Source of the DNA: Bradyrhizobium canariense
GTDB taxonomy: Bacteria; Pseudomonadota; Alphaproteobacteria; Rhizobiales; Xanthobacteraceae
NCBI RefSeq assembly: GCF_900105125.1
Contig: NZ_LT629750.1
Coordinates: 3,782,001 to 3,846,000, forward strand
Direction: 5' to 3'
DNA length: 64,000 nucleotides
The notes beneath the pieces are model-generated. The model was given only the letters and a program-made list of their open reading frames with translations. It made no database searches and was not told the origin of the DNA. The translations under genes and the position numbers were made by a program. Each line of letters begins with the position of its first letter. Positions within the stretch are counted from its first letter, which is position 1. This document shows positions 34,513-44,737 of the stretch, in pieces.

Positions 34513-35115
34513 TTACAGCGGCTTGATCTGCACCTTGCGGAATTTCACCACGCCCGAGCCGTATTGCAGCGCAATCGCGCCGCTGGCGTGTGTTGAGTCC
34601 TGGGCATCGACGGTCTTTTGACCGTTGAGCACGACGACGAAATGGGGACCCTGCGCCGTGATCTCATAGGTGTTCCACTTGCCGCCAGCCTTCGGCATCG
34701 GATTGACCTTGGCAACATCGACGATGGCACCAGTGCCGTAACTTGGGTCCGGCCTCTGGTCGTAGATATTGACCTCATAGCAAGTTTTGCCGCCGATGCT
34801 TTTCGGCTGCTCGCAGCGGATGAAGATGCCGCTATTGGCATCGTCGCTGACCCAAAACTCAGCCCTGATCTGGAAATCCTTGTACGCGTTCTTGGTGACG
34901 AGATAAGCGAGATCCTTGCCATCCAGCTTGTCCGCGGTGACCGCGCCGTCTTTCATCGTCCAATTGGCTTTTCCGACCTCGTCCCAGTCGCCCATCTTGG
35001 TACTGTCGAGCAGCGTGGTCCATCCGCCGTCGGATTGGCCGGACGCCGAATTCGAAAACTGGAAAGCGGCGCCTCCGATCATCAACACGGCTGCGCATAC
35101 CCCTAAGCGTCGCAT
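34513..35115 (-). CDS. Exported DUF1080 (3-keto-disaccharide hydrolase-like) protein
   Basis: A 200-residue exported lectin-like protein. A signal peptide (CAAVLMIGGAAFQFSNSASG) precedes the DUF1080/concanavalin-like body: WTTLLDSTKMGDWDEVGKANW, FQIRAEFWVSDDANSGIFIR, GKTCYEVNIYDQRPDPSYGTG and the ending ALQYGSGVVKFRKVQIKPL. Relatives bind or hydrolyse 3-keto-sugars, but many have no tested role. A GGGAGGAG site fixes the ATG at 35115. It converges on galE with no bases between the stop codons, so a bidirectional terminator would have to lie inside the genes. Confidence 0.82.
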   Translation of the reverse strand: MRRLGVCAAVLMIGGAAFQFSNSASGQSDGGWTTLLDSTKMGDWDEVGKANWTMKDGAVTADKLDGKDLAYLVTKNAYKDFQIRAEFWVSDDANSGIFIRCEQPKSIGGKTCYEVNIYDQRPDPSYGTGAIVDVAKVNPMPKAGGKWNTYEITAQGPHFVVVLNGQKTVDAQDSTHASGAIALQYGSGVVKFRKVQIKPL

Positions 35116-35332
35116 AACAAACTCCTCCCTGTTTTTTGTTTGAGCATAGAGACCATAGCAAACGACGCGATGCAAACGCGATTCTAATGCTGCAATGCAT
35201 TGTACTCAAACCTTGCCGGTGATGCCTGCACGCACGCGCCTTGCACCGTCGGAACGAGACCGGCTAGCATGGCAAAATAAAGAACGAGCTGTTGGCAACA
35301 TTTCAGCTCGCAAAAATCCAAGGGAGGAAACC

Positions 35333-35806
35333 ATGAAAAGCACCAGACGATTCTGGCGTTACCTTTTGCTACCGCTGTCTTTCGCCGGCATGTTGAGCAT
35401 CAGTTCCGCAGCCGAACTCAATCCTGCCGCGGTCATCTACAAATTGCCGGACCAGATTCCGTGGAGTCCGGTCAACGCAGCCGGCGCACAAGTCGCTGTT
35501 CTGGTGGGCGATCCGAGCAAGCCCGGATTTTATGCCGTCTACAACAAATGGACCAAAGGCAACCATTTCAGCCACCCGCACTTCCATCCCAACGACCGTT
35601 ATATCGTTGTGTTGCAAGGCACTTGGTGGGTGGGCTCCGGCACGAAATTCGATCCCGAGCACGGCACGACCCCCATGCCTGCCGGCAGTTTTGTCACGCA
35701 TTTCGGCAAGCAGGTGCATTGGGACGGCGCCAAGGACGAAGACGCCGTCTTGCTGATCATGGGCGAAGGACCTGCAACGGCGACCGAGGTCACAGAAACA
35801 AAGTAA
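35333..35806 (+). CDS. Exported cupin-domain protein
   Basis: A 157-residue protein with a signal peptide (YLLLPLSFAGMLSISSAAE) followed by one cupin barrel. Metal motif 1 is FSHPHFHPNDRYIVVLQG (His, His, then Glu replaced by Asp/Arg), and motif 2 is AGSFVTHFGKQVHWDGAKD. A GGGAGGAAACC site lies before the ATG. It is probably periplasmic and its substrate is unknown. Similar exported cupins are frequent in Bradyrhizobium. Confidence 0.8.
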   Translation: MKSTRRFWRYLLLPLSFAGMLSISSAAELNPAAVIYKLPDQIPWSPVNAAGAQVAVLVGDPSKPGFYAVYNKWTKGNHFSHPHFHPNDRYIVVLQGTWWVGSGTKFDPEHGTTPMPAGSFVTHFGKQVHWDGAKDEDAVLLIMGEGPATATEVTETK

Positions 35807-35999
35807 CCCCGGCACCACCGATCTATTCCGCACATCATCCTGGCAGAAGCGATAGGGTCACGCGATCGGACCGTACATGGCAATACGGAACGGCTGCGTG
35901 CCTGGCCCGTTAAGATCGGGTCGCACCGCTGACGCGATGGCAGCGGGAGGTGCGACCCGCATTGGGCGGGCTGCGTTGATCTATTCCCTGGAGGTTACG

Positions 36000-36287
36000 A
36001 TGCATCAGGCCGCGAATTTACCGTTCGAGCGCATCGTGCATGAATTCGCTCAGTGGCGCGCGGTGCCTGAAGACGAAAGATCGCAGGCTCCGGCGTGGTG
36101 GTGGGGGCCGGCGTTTGAGGTGCTTGGCATGCATCAGCCGATGCCATCCGACTGGTGTTCGAGCCTGGGGTTGCCGAACGGCTCGGCTTTCACGAGTGGT
36201 GCGGATGTGTTGCTCGAAACGCTCGCCGATCAGACTACTGTGTCGCGGGCCAGCGATTTTCTGCGCAAAAAAGATAAAGCTGGCTGA
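36000..36287 (+). CDS. Small hypothetical protein (95 aa)
   Basis: A 95-residue protein with a strong ribosome site (GGAGG) 7 bases before the ATG, which rules out the longer in-frame start. The sequence has a Trp-rich AWWWGPAFEVLGM stretch and ends in Lys-rich residues. No known domain is seen. It ends 8 bases before the stop of the convergent GAF/GGDEF/EAL gene. Confidence 0.6.
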   Translation: MHQAANLPFERIVHEFAQWRAVPEDERSQAPAWWWGPAFEVLGMHQPMPSDWCSSLGLPNGSAFTSGADVLLETLADQTTVSRASDFLRKKDKAG

Positions 36288-36294
36288 ATCAGCT

Positions 36295-39200
36295 CTAACG
36301 TATCGCCTGCAGCGCGGCCTTTTTAAGCCGTGATCGCCGCCTAGAGGTTTTCTTGAGGCCGTCAATTGTCGTCGGTTGCAACGGCGGCGAGGCCAGCAGA
36401 GGCGCCGGCCGAAGCAGATCGGCCAGTTGCTCCGGCGGCAGCGGCCGGCTGAACAGAAATCCCTGCATTTCATCGCAGCCATGAGCGCGAAGGAACGCTT
36501 CCTGCGCGACGGTTTCGACCCCTTCGGCGACGATGGTCATTTCCAGCGCCTTGCCCATCCTGATGATGGCCTGGGCGATGGCCTTGTCCTCGGAATCGTC
36601 AGGGAGGTCGCGAACGAACGACCGGTCGATCTTGAGCGTGTCGATCGGAAACTGCTTCATCAGCGACATCGAAGAATAGCCGGTTCCGAAATCATCGATC
36701 GCCAGGCGAATGCCGCGGCTCCGGATTTCGTCGAGCACCTTGATCGCGCGCGAGACGTTGCGCATCATCATGCTTTCGGTCACTTCGAGCTGCAGCAGCA
36801 CCGGCGACATGTCGCTGGCCGCGAGCGCCTCGTCGACATCGTGCAGCAGGTTTTCGTCGGCGAATTGTCGCGGCGACAGGTTCACCGCCATCGACACCGG
36901 CCGCAATCCACGGCGTTGCCAGGCCATGTTCTGTGCACACGCCGCGTTCAAGACCCAGCGTCCGATCGGAACGATCAAGCCGGTTTCTTCAGCGAGCGGA
37001 ATGAACTGGCCGGGCGGCAGAACGCCATGTTCGGGATGAGTCCAGCGCAGCAACGCCTCGACGCCAGTGATCTGGCGGCTCGCCAGATCCACCTTCGGCT
37101 GATAGTGCAGCGAGAACTCGTTGCGCTCCAGCGCATGGCGCAGGCAATTTTCCAGCGTCAGGCGCTCGATCGACGGCATCTTCACCTGGTGAGTGAAGAA
37201 ACGGAAATTGTTCTTGCCATCTTCCTTGGCGAGATACATCGCCATGTCGGCATTTTTCGTCAGCGTGTGAACATCGGCACCATGATCCGGGAACATGGCG
37301 ACGCCGATGCTGGCGGTGGCAAGACATTCGTGGCCGCTCAACTGAACGGGCTGGCTGACCGCCAGCAGGAGCTTGCCTGCAATTTGCTCGATCTCGCCGC
37401 GCGCAGCCGAGTGTTCCAGGATCACGACGAACTCGTCGCCCCCCAGTCTCGCAACGATGTCGCCCTGGCGCAGATCTCGGCGCAGTCGCTTGGCTGTTTC
37501 CACCAGCAAGGCGTCGCCGGCTTCATGGCCCAGCGAATCGTTGATCACCTTGAATCGATCGAGATCGATGAACAGCATTGCAAATTGCAGGCGGCGACGC
37601 TGCGCCGTTAGCATTGCAGCCTGGAGCAACTGGTTGAACATCTCGCGATTGGGCAGCCCGGTCAGGCTGTCATGCGATGCCAGATATTCGATCCGTTCGT
37701 CCGCCCGGGTCTTCTCGTCCGCACGATCAAAATTATCGAGGGCGAAGGCGATGTTATCGGCGATGCGCTGCAGCAGATCCACCGAAGCCGGCGTAAATGC
37801 ATCTTTTTCGGCCGCACAGAACAAGAGAATGCCGACTGCCTGGCCGCCGTTGAACAACGGAAATGCCGCAACCGCGCGAGCTCCGTCACTTCGGATCGAC
37901 TCATGAAACAGGGAGCCGCGAGGGTCCGACAGACGGTCGTTGCTGATGCAGGGTTGCCGGGTGCGAAACGCTATTCCGCTGATGCCGCGGCCCTCCGGGC
38001 AATCCTCCTTGACCGACAGCCTGACGTTCATGGTTTTTTTTGCGGTCGGGCCTGACGCAGCGACGATATCGAGAAAATCATCGTCTCCCTGGACAAGGCC
38101 GATGCTCGTCGAGGTGAACTTGCCGCCGTTCGCCGCGGCCTCGCAGACCAGTTCGAACAGCTCTGACCGGGACTTCGCCCGCATGATCGCTTCATTGGTT
38201 GCGCTCAGCGCCGCGAACATTCGTGTCAGGTGTTCCTTTTGCTCCTCGACCCTGGCTTTCTCATCCATGTGATCGAAGTTGCCAAGCGCAAACGAGACAT
38301 TTTCGCTCAGGCGGCGCAGCAGTTCAATCAGCTCCGGCGTGAATGTGCCCCGCTCGGTGGAATTGAAGATGACCACACCCTGCGATCGCCCGCCGCAGAC
38401 CAGCGGCATGACGGCCGAGGATGCGATGCCGCTGCGACGAGCCTGTGCGTGCCAAGGCCGGCTTCGTTCATCGGCCAAAATATCGTTGCTGAAACATGGC
38501 TGCTGCGTTCGGAATGCCGCCCCCGCCAATCCGCGTCCTTCAGGTATCGCGGTCGTAATCGCGAATTTGCGGTTCCGCATCTCGCTTGAATCGACGCCAC
38601 TGGAGGCTACGATATGAAACAAATCGGTGCCCGGGCGTACGATAGCTACAGATGCGGAGTTGAACTTTGCGCCATGCACGGCTGCTTCGCAGACGAGATT
38701 GAACAGTTCCTCTCGCGACTTGGCCCGCACGATCGCCTCATTGGTCGCACTCAGCGCGGCGAACATTCGCGACAGCCGCTCCCGGGCAGCCTCGCGGTCG
38801 AAATTGTCGAGGGCGTAGGAAATATTCGCCGACATGCGCTCCAGCAGAGAGACGATCTGCTCGGTCAGCGAACCTGATTTTCGCATGGTCACGAGCAGCA
38901 CGCCGACGCTGCAGCCGTTGCAGGTCAAGGGTAATGCCGCTGCCGCGCCGACGCGCGCGTCGCAGGCCCCCTTACGCCAGGCCAGCGAACGCGAGTCATT
39001 AAGGAAATCATTGCTGATGCTCAGCCTTTGGTCACGAAAGGCCTGCCCGCAGACCCCTGATCCCTCCGGCGTGTTGGCTACGATCGAAATATCGATCCGT
39101 CGCAGCCGCTTGATATCTTCACCAAAGCCGACGGCAAACCGAAGCATGTCGGTGCCGGGTTCCAGCAAAAAGACGGCGGTCGCCAGAAAGTCCCCGCTGG

Positions 39201-39312
39201 AGAACGCGGCGTTGCAGACCTGCTCATACAGTTCCTCAGGTGATTTCGCATAGAGGATGGCTTCGTTGGTTGCGCTCACCGCCGCAAACGTACGCGTAAT
39301 ATTCGTATCCAA
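36295..39312 (-). CDS. Triple-GAF GGDEF/EAL cyclic-di-GMP protein
   Basis: A 1005-residue cytoplasmic protein without membrane segments. Three GAF modules (about residues 9-170, 184-350 and 365-540) each begin with the same phrase, [24 protein letters not shown] domain follows with an intact [12 protein letters not shown] near 625, then an EAL domain with GVEALLRW near 752 and [10 protein letters not shown] near 874. All catalytic motifs look intact, so it may both make and break c-di-GMP, with GAF-bound ligands setting the balance. The TTG start has GGGAG upstream. Confidence 0.92.
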   Translation of the reverse strand: MDTNITRTFAAVSATNEAILYAKSPEELYEQVCNAAFSSGDFLATAVFLLEPGTDMLRFAVGFGEDIKRLRRIDISIVANTPEGSGVCGQAFRDQRLSISNDFLNDSRSLAWRKGACDARVGAAAALPLTCNGCSVGVLLVTMRKSGSLTEQIVSLLERMSANISYALDNFDREAARERLSRMFAALSATNEAIVRAKSREELFNLVCEAAVHGAKFNSASVAIVRPGTDLFHIVASSGVDSSEMRNRKFAITTAIPEGRGLAGAAFRTQQPCFSNDILADERSRPWHAQARRSGIASSAVMPLVCGGRSQGVVIFNSTERGTFTPELIELLRRLSENVSFALGNFDHMDEKARVEEQKEHLTRMFAALSATNEAIMRAKSRSELFELVCEAAANGGKFTSTSIGLVQGDDDFLDIVAASGPTAKKTMNVRLSVKEDCPEGRGISGIAFRTRQPCISNDRLSDPRGSLFHESIRSDGARAVAAFPLFNGGQAVGILLFCAAEKDAFTPASVDLLQRIADNIAFALDNFDRADEKTRADERIEYLASHDSLTGLPNREMFNQLLQAAMLTAQRRRLQFAMLFIDLDRFKVINDSLGHEAGDALLVETAKRLRRDLRQGDIVARLGGDEFVVILEHSAARGEIEQIAGKLLLAVSQPVQLSGHECLATASIGVAMFPDHGADVHTLTKNADMAMYLAKEDGKNNFRFFTHQVKMPSIERLTLENCLRHALERNEFSLHYQPKVDLASRQITGVEALLRWTHPEHGVLPPGQFIPLAEETGLIVPIGRWVLNAACAQNMAWQRRGLRPVSMAVNLSPRQFADENLLHDVDEALAASDMSPVLLQLEVTESMMMRNVSRAIKVLDEIRSRGIRLAIDDFGTGYSSMSLMKQFPIDTLKIDRSFVRDLPDDSEDKAIAQAIIRMGKALEMTIVAEGVETVAQEAFLRAHGCDEMQGFLFSRPLPPEQLADLLRPAPLLASPPLQPTTIDGLKKTSRRRSRLKKAALQAIR

Positions 39313-39710
39313 CGACCCGCTCCCTCAGGCAAAATTTGCCGTCGTGAGCGAATTTATGGGTGTCGGAGACCTAAACGCCCGTTAAAAGCCGCCCAAGTTG
39401 TGAGTCAGAGTAAACGCCCTACGAATAATCGCGCCTAAAAGCCCAATATCACGGGTTTATCTGCGATTCAGTCGTCTCAACATCTCTCTCAAAACAACGG
39501 GGGCCTGACAGACGTCCCTGCCCACGGAGCGGCTGTGAACGCATGCGGTCCAATTCCGCAGTGTGGAAGCCGGCCCGGCGAACCGTGTCCGAAAGCACTG
39601 GCGCCATTCGATTTTTGCCACTTGCTCTCAGGCGACCGCTTTGAGACCATGAAGCAACGACCAACAAGCAAGACCCGCGTCCCGCGCGGGCGTCAAAAAG
39701 AGGAAATCCC
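39313..39710. other. 398-base intergenic region
   Basis: Between the start of the c-di-GMP gene and the first gene of the catabolic operon. I see no gene. A short hairpin, CCCGCG/CGCGGG at 39674-39690, lies just before the ribosome site of the Ldh2-type gene. The promoters of both divergent units must be here, but I cannot point to a clear -35/-10 pair. Confidence 0.45.
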
Positions 39711-40763
39711 ATGCCGATCATCCAGGCCGACCGCCTTACGCGTATCGGCGCGGCGCTTCTAAAGGCAGCCGGTGCGTCGGAGGAGGAAGCCAACGCCGTG
39801 GCCACCGGCTGCGTCAACGCCAACCTCGCCGGCCATGACTCGCATGGGATCATCGCGATTCCGACCTATATCGACCGCATCAAGGTTGGGCACATCGTGC
39901 CCGGCGCGAAATGGACGATCGTGCAGGAATCGCCGACCACGACCGTTATCGACGGTCATTGGGGTTTCGGTTTTCATGTCAACGCCAAAGCGATGGCGCT
40001 GACCATCGAGAAGGCCAAAACCGCCAACGTCGCCGCCTGCACCGTGTTCCGCCAAAGCCATGTCGGACGTCTCGCCGCGTACCCCATGATGGCGATGCGC
40101 GAGGGCATGATCGGCCTTGCCACCGCCGATTCCGGCCGTTCACCTAAACATGTCGCCCCGTTCGGCGGCCGCGAGGCGCGGCTTGGCACCAACCCGATTT
40201 CGATCGCGGTGCCGTCGGATCTCGAGGCGCCGTTCTATCTGGATATGGCGACATCTGCGGTGGCGGCCGGAAAGATTGCGCTCGCGGCGACCCGTGGCGA
40301 AGCAATCCCGACCGGCTGGATCGTCGATGCCGAAGGACGGCAAACCACCGACCCCAAGCAATTCCGCAAGGGCGGCGCGCTGCTGCCGCTCGGCGGCACT
40401 GAAGGTTACAAAGGCAGTGGCCTGGCCGCGATGGTGGAAGTGCTGTGCGGGCTGCTGACGGGCCTGGGCTTCGGGGTCGAACCGACCGGCCGGCATAATG
40501 ACGGGTGTTTCATGGCGGTGTTCAATGTCGCCGCGTTTCGTCCGCTGAAGGATTTCAAGAAAGAAGTCGCCGAGTTCGCGCGTTATCTCAAGTCGACGCC
40601 ACCGTCCGAAGGTTCGAACGGCGTGTTCTATCCGGGCGAGGTCGAATATATCCGCGAACGGAAGCGCAAGGTCGAGGGCATCGAGATCGAGGATGCGACC
40701 TGGGACAAGCTTCGTGCGCTGGCGAGCGAGTACAAGCTCGCCACCGAACTAGGTCTCGCATAA
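39711..40763 (+). CDS. Ldh2-family NAD(P)-dependent dehydrogenase
   Basis: A 350-residue malate/L-lactate/ureidoglycolate dehydrogenase family (Ldh_2) protein. The catalytic region GHDSHGIIAIPTYID gives the His/Ser pair, GHWGFGFHVNAKAM and RQSHVGRLAAYP are active-site blocks, and RLGTNPISIAVP is the cofactor-site signature. Family members reduce or oxidise 2-oxo/2-hydroxy acids or imines. The substrate here is unknown. It has an AGGAAA ribosome site and is the first gene of a five-gene operon, 28 bases before the monooxygenase gene. Confidence 0.87.
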   Translation: MPIIQADRLTRIGAALLKAAGASEEEANAVATGCVNANLAGHDSHGIIAIPTYIDRIKVGHIVPGAKWTIVQESPTTTVIDGHWGFGFHVNAKAMALTIEKAKTANVAACTVFRQSHVGRLAAYPMMAMREGMIGLATADSGRSPKHVAPFGGREARLGTNPISIAVPSDLEAPFYLDMATSAVAAGKIALAATRGEAIPTGWIVDAEGRQTTDPKQFRKGGALLPLGGTEGYKGSGLAAMVEVLCGLLTGLGFGVEPTGRHNDGCFMAVFNVAAFRPLKDFKKEVAEFARYLKSTPPSEGSNGVFYPGEVEYIRERKRKVEGIEIEDATWDKLRALASEYKLATELGLA

Positions 40764-40791
40764 CCAAAAAGGCCGGAAACAGGAGAGCAGC

Positions 40792-42159
40792 ATGACACGG
40801 CAAATGGCGATGGTCGGCTTCCTGCAGGCGCAGAATTGCACCAACCTGCCCAGCTCGTGGCGGCATCCGGAGTCCCGCGACGATTCGATGTCGGCGGATT
40901 ATTATCAGGAGATCGCCCGGATTCTGGAATCCGGAAAATTTCACATGGCGTTCTTCGACGATCGCCTGGCGATGCCGGACCGCTACGGCAACGATCACGC
41001 CCACACCGTCGAATATGGCATCCGCTGCGTAAAGATGGATCCGATCGTGGTGCTGACCACGATGGGTATGGTCACCGAAAAGCTCGGGCTGGCTTCGACC
41101 TGCTCGACCACCTATTACGAGCCGTTCGACGTGGCGCGGCGCTTCGCAACCCTCGATCTCATGACCAACGGCCGCGCGGCCTGGAACGTCGTCACCTCCG
41201 TGAACGACGGCGAAGCGCATAATATGGGGCGCGAACAGCATCTCGCGCATGACCTCCGCTACGACCGCGCCGACGAATTCATGGAGGTGGTGCTCGGCCA
41301 CTGGGATAGCTGGGAAGACGGTTCGCTGATCATCGACAAGAAGAGCGGACGCTTCGCCGATCCGACCAAGGTCAAGCGGCTCGACCACAACGGCGCATTC
41401 TTCAAATCGCGCGGGCCGTTCACGGTGCCGCGCTCGCAGCAGGGCCATCCCGTCATTATCCAGGCCGGCGCCAGCGGCCGCGGCCAGCGCTTCGCCGGAC
41501 GATGGGGCGAAGTCATCTTCACGGCAGCCCGCAATCTCGCCAACGCCAGGCAGGGCTACGACGCCATCAAGAACGAAGCGGCCAAGATCGGGCGCGATCC
41601 GGACCAGATGTTCCTCTGCAACCTGATCACGCCGGTCTGCGCGGCCACCAAGGCCGAGGCCGAAGACAAGATGGCGCTGATCCACAAACTGCCGCTGGAA
41701 ATCGACGCGCTGTCGCTGCTGGCGGAGGGGCTGAATTTCGATTTCGGCGCCAAGGGCATCGACGAGCCACTGACCACGGAAGAGTTGCAGGGGATGCAGG
41801 GCATGCTCGGCATCCGCGACGGCGTGTTGAAGACCTCGGGCAAGACCAATCCGAGCACGCGCGATTTCATTACCTTCTCGGGCCGCGGCCAGACCCAGGA
41901 CGCCATCGTCGGCGGACCAAAGGAAATGGCCGACAAGCTCGAAGAGATGTTCGTCAACCGCGGCTGCGACGGTTTTGTCATCGCGGCGACCTATGTGCCG
42001 GGGTCCTACGCCGATTTCGTCCGCCACGTCGTGCCGGAATTGCAGCGGCGCGGCCTGTTCCACAAGGACTACACCGGCAAGACCTTGCGCGAGAATCTTG
42101 GCCTGCGGCGTCCCGCCGCCGGCGCATGGAAGACCCCGCCGCGCGTCGCGGCCGAATAA
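40792..42159 (+). CDS. Flavin-dependent monooxygenase, NtaA/SnaA/DszA family
   Basis: A 455-residue bacterial luciferase-like monooxygenase. Family marks are RRFATLDLMTNGRAAWNVVTS with NDGEAHNMGRE, the YDRADEFMEVVLGHWDSW block, VIIQAGASGRGQRFAGRWGE and KEMADKLEEMFVNRGCDGFV. It likely uses reduced FMN from a separate reductase. Relatives cleave C-N or C-S bonds in nitrilotriacetate, EDTA and dibenzothiophene sulphone. It lies between the Ldh2 and FAH genes in one transcript, so the substrate should give a carbonyl or carboxylate for the FAH-type enzyme. Confidence 0.88.
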   Translation: MTRQMAMVGFLQAQNCTNLPSSWRHPESRDDSMSADYYQEIARILESGKFHMAFFDDRLAMPDRYGNDHAHTVEYGIRCVKMDPIVVLTTMGMVTEKLGLASTCSTTYYEPFDVARRFATLDLMTNGRAAWNVVTSVNDGEAHNMGREQHLAHDLRYDRADEFMEVVLGHWDSWEDGSLIIDKKSGRFADPTKVKRLDHNGAFFKSRGPFTVPRSQQGHPVIIQAGASGRGQRFAGRWGEVIFTAARNLANARQGYDAIKNEAAKIGRDPDQMFLCNLITPVCAATKAEAEDKMALIHKLPLEIDALSLLAEGLNFDFGAKGIDEPLTTEELQGMQGMLGIRDGVLKTSGKTNPSTRDFITFSGRGQTQDAIVGGPKEMADKLEEMFVNRGCDGFVIAATYVPGSYADFVRHVVPELQRRGLFHKDYTGKTLRENLGLRRPAAGAWKTPPRVAAE

Positions 42160-42170
42160 AAGGATCACAG

Positions 42171-42956
42171 ATGCGTTGGCTTAAATTTACCGCCGCCGGA
42201 CAGACATCCTGGGGCATCGTCGAGGCTGACAAGGTGATTGCCGTTAGCGGCGATCCTTTCGGCGAATGGAAGCGCACGGCGCAATCCTACCCGCTGAAGG
42301 ATGTGAAGATCGAGTTGCCGCTGGTGCCGCGGACGTTCTATTGCGTCGGCCTGAACTACCTCAAGCATCTCAAGGAAGCCGCCGACAAGCGCGGCGAAGT
42401 GCCGAACGTGCCTGATCGGCCCGAGATCGGCTATCGCGCGCAAAACGCGTTGATCGCGCATGACGAAGATGTCGTGATACCGGCGACCGCGACCGAGAAG
42501 ATCCACTACGAGGGTGAACTCGTGGTCGTCATCGGCAAGAAGGCAAAACATCTGAACGAAACCGACGCGATGTCCTGCGTGTTCGGCTACACCATCGGCA
42601 ACGATGTCAGCGAACGCACCTGGCAGAAGGCCGATCGCGGACTCTGGCGGGCCAAGAACGCCGATACGTTCAAACCGATGGGGCCATGGATCGAAACCGA
42701 TGTCGATCTCGACAAGATGGAAACCATCGTCAAGGTGAACGGCAAGGAGACGGGCCGCTTCCATACCAACGACATGATCTTCGGCATCGTGCCGTTCATC
42801 GTGGAACTGACCAAATATTTCACGCTGTGGCCGGGCGACGTGATCTGGATGGGGACCGACGGCGCCTCCCCCGACCTCAAGGCGGGCGATGTGGTCGAGA
42901 TCGAGATCACGGGCATCGGCACCCTGCAGAACAAATTCATCGCGGGAAAGCGCTAG
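42171..42956 (+). CDS. Fumarylacetoacetate hydrolase family protein
   Basis: A 261-residue FAH-superfamily enzyme. The metal and active-site motifs are YCVGLNYLKHLKEA, YEGELVVVIGKKAKHL (metal-binding Glu), GYTIGNDVSERTWQ and GPWIETDVDLDKM. It lacks the N-terminal domain of true FAH, resembling 2-hydroxyhepta-diene-dioate isomerases, acylpyruvases and oxaloacetate decarboxylases. It begins 12 bases after the monooxygenase stop and is followed by the TPP enzyme with a 3-base gap, so the three are certainly co-transcribed. Confidence 0.88.
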   Translation: MRWLKFTAAGQTSWGIVEADKVIAVSGDPFGEWKRTAQSYPLKDVKIELPLVPRTFYCVGLNYLKHLKEAADKRGEVPNVPDRPEIGYRAQNALIAHDEDVVIPATATEKIHYEGELVVVIGKKAKHLNETDAMSCVFGYTIGNDVSERTWQKADRGLWRAKNADTFKPMGPWIETDVDLDKMETIVKVNGKETGRFHTNDMIFGIVPFIVELTKYFTLWPGDVIWMGTDGASPDLKAGDVVEIEITGIGTLQNKFIAGKR

Positions 42957-42959
42957 CGC

Positions 42960-44693
42960 ATGGCCCGCTACAGTACCGCGCATTATTTCCTCGAAGGTCT
43001 GGTCGATCTCGGGATCGATTACATCTTCGCCAATCTTGGCACCGACCATGTCTCACTGATTGAGGAGATGGCCCGCTGGGACAAGGAAGGCCGCAAGCAT
43101 CCGGAAATGATCCTGTGCCCACACGAGGTCGTCGCGGTGCATATGGCCGGCGGCTATGCGCTGGCGACAGGCCGCGGACAGGCGGTGCTGGTGCACGTTG
43201 ATGCCGGGACCGCGAATGCCTGCATGGCGATCCAGAACTTGTTTCGCTATCGCCTGCCGGTCATGCTGTTTGCCGGACGCGCGCCGCATACGCTGCACGG
43301 TGAATTGACGGGGTCGCGCGACACCTATGTGCATTTCGTGCAGGACCCGTTCGACATCGCAAGCATCGTCCGCCCCTACGTCAAATGGGAATATTCGCTT
43401 CCCTCCGGCGTCGTGGTGAAGGAGGCACTGGCCCGCGCCGGCGCCTTCATGCACAGCGATCCGCCGGGCCCGGTCTACATGATGCTGCCGCGCGAAACGC
43501 TGGCTGAGGAATGGGACGACGCCGATATGCCGTCTTATCCGCCGGCGCGCTATGGCAGCGTGCATCTGGGCGGCATCGAGCCGGCGCGTGCCGAGGCGAT
43601 CGCGCAAACCTTGATAGCCGCGGAAAACCCGATTGCGATTACGGCCTATCTCGGTCGCAATCCGCAAGCGGTCGCAGCGCTTGATCGTTTGGCACGAGCC
43701 TGCGGCATTCGCGTCGCCGAATTCAACTCGATCGACCTCAACATACCCCAGGATTCGCCGTGCTTCGCCGGCTCAGATCCGTTGCCGCTGCTCGAGAATG
43801 CCGATCTCGGCCTGCTGCTCGATTCCGACGTGCCGTTCGTTCCGCAATATGCCAAACGCGCCAGCGCCATCAAATGGATCCAGATCGATGTCGATCCGCT
43901 GAAATCGGATTTTCCGATGTGGGGATTTGCCACCGACATGCGCGTCCAGGGCAACTGCGCCATTGTGCTGCAACAGGTGCTCGACGCGGTCGAGGCGCGC
44001 GCCGACGATGCGTTCCGCCGCCGCGTCGCCGCGCGGATCGCAAGCTGGGGCGATGCGCGTGAGGCCGCCACGAAACGCCGCGTCGCCGCAAGCAGCAATA
44101 AAGGCGTATCGGGCGCGCTCAATCCGGCTTTCGTGTTCGCGACCCTGAGCGGGAAACTGTCGCAGGATGACGTCGTCCTCAATGAAGCGATCCGCAACGG
44201 GCCGATCCTGCAAGAACACCTCGCGCGCACCAAGCCGCAAAGCTATGTCGGGCTTGCCGGCGGCGGGCTTGGGTTCAGCGGCGGCATGGCGCTGGGATTG
44301 AAACTGGCAAAGGGCAACCGCCGTGTCGTGCAGGTGATCGGCGATGGAGGTTTTCATTTTTCCTCGCCCGACAGCGTCTACGCGGTCGCCCAGCAATACC
44401 AGATTCCGATCCTGACGGTGGTGCTGGATAATGGCGGCTGGCAGGCGGTGAAATCGGCGGTGCAACGCGTCTATCCCAAGGGCGTTGCCGCCGAAACCAA
44501 CGAGTTCCAGTCCCGGCTGGTGTCGGGCCGCCAGGGCGAGAAGCGGGACTTTTCCGCGATCGCAACCGCATTCGGCGCGCATGGCGAGCGGGTCGGCGAG
44601 CCGGACGATCTTGCGGCCGCGATCGATCGTTGTCTCGCCGCGCTGGATGACGGCAAGGCCGCCGTGCTGCATGTTCAGGTGACGCGACTTTAA
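42960..44693 (+). CDS. Thiamine pyrophosphate-dependent enzyme (acetolactate synthase-like)
   Basis: A 577-residue TPP enzyme with the three-domain AHAS/benzoylformate-decarboxylase layout. The cofactor-activating Glu lies in LCPHEVVAVHMAGGYALATG, the middle domain is Rossmann-like, and the C-terminal TPP/Mg motif is VQVIGDGGFHFSSPDS with the later LDNGGWQAVKS. It should decarboxylate or carboligate a 2-oxo acid. The ordinary AHAS quinone/FAD-site features are not evident and no ilvN gene follows, so branched-chain synthesis is unlikely. It probably completes the pathway begun by the three upstream enzymes. Confidence 0.85.
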   Translation: MARYSTAHYFLEGLVDLGIDYIFANLGTDHVSLIEEMARWDKEGRKHPEMILCPHEVVAVHMAGGYALATGRGQAVLVHVDAGTANACMAIQNLFRYRLPVMLFAGRAPHTLHGELTGSRDTYVHFVQDPFDIASIVRPYVKWEYSLPSGVVVKEALARAGAFMHSDPPGPVYMMLPRETLAEEWDDADMPSYPPARYGSVHLGGIEPARAEAIAQTLIAAENPIAITAYLGRNPQAVAALDRLARACGIRVAEFNSIDLNIPQDSPCFAGSDPLPLLENADLGLLLDSDVPFVPQYAKRASAIKWIQIDVDPLKSDFPMWGFATDMRVQGNCAIVLQQVLDAVEARADDAFRRRVAARIASWGDAREAATKRRVAASSNKGVSGALNPAFVFATLSGKLSQDDVVLNEAIRNGPILQEHLARTKPQSYVGLAGGGLGFSGGMALGLKLAKGNRRVVQVIGDGGFHFSSPDSVYAVAQQYQIPILTVVLDNGGWQAVKSAVQRVYPKGVAAETNEFQSRLVSGRQGEKRDFSAIATAFGAHGERVGEPDDLAAAIDRCLAALDDGKAAVLHVQVTRL

Positions 44694-44737
44694 ATCCGGT
44701 CTTTGTCGCCGGGGCCATTTGAGGGAAGTCAGACTCG

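Noticed and set aside
34480..34540. A shared terminator between galE and the DUF1080 gene
   Set aside because: The two stop codons touch and no hairpin with a T-tract is visible there.
36376..37611. A 411-codon plus-strand open frame opposite the GGDEF/EAL gene
   Set aside because: Antisense to clear catalytic motifs; the sequence is Arg/Gln/His-rich without domains.
40588..42168. A 526-codon open frame on the minus strand
   Set aside because: It covers the monooxygenase and part of the Ldh2 gene in antisense; composition and lack of any domain show it is a shadow.
42960..44693. Reading the TPP enzyme as acetolactate synthase IlvB
   Set aside because: No regulatory subunit gene follows, and the neighbours are catabolic; the family match alone does not support branched-chain synthesis.
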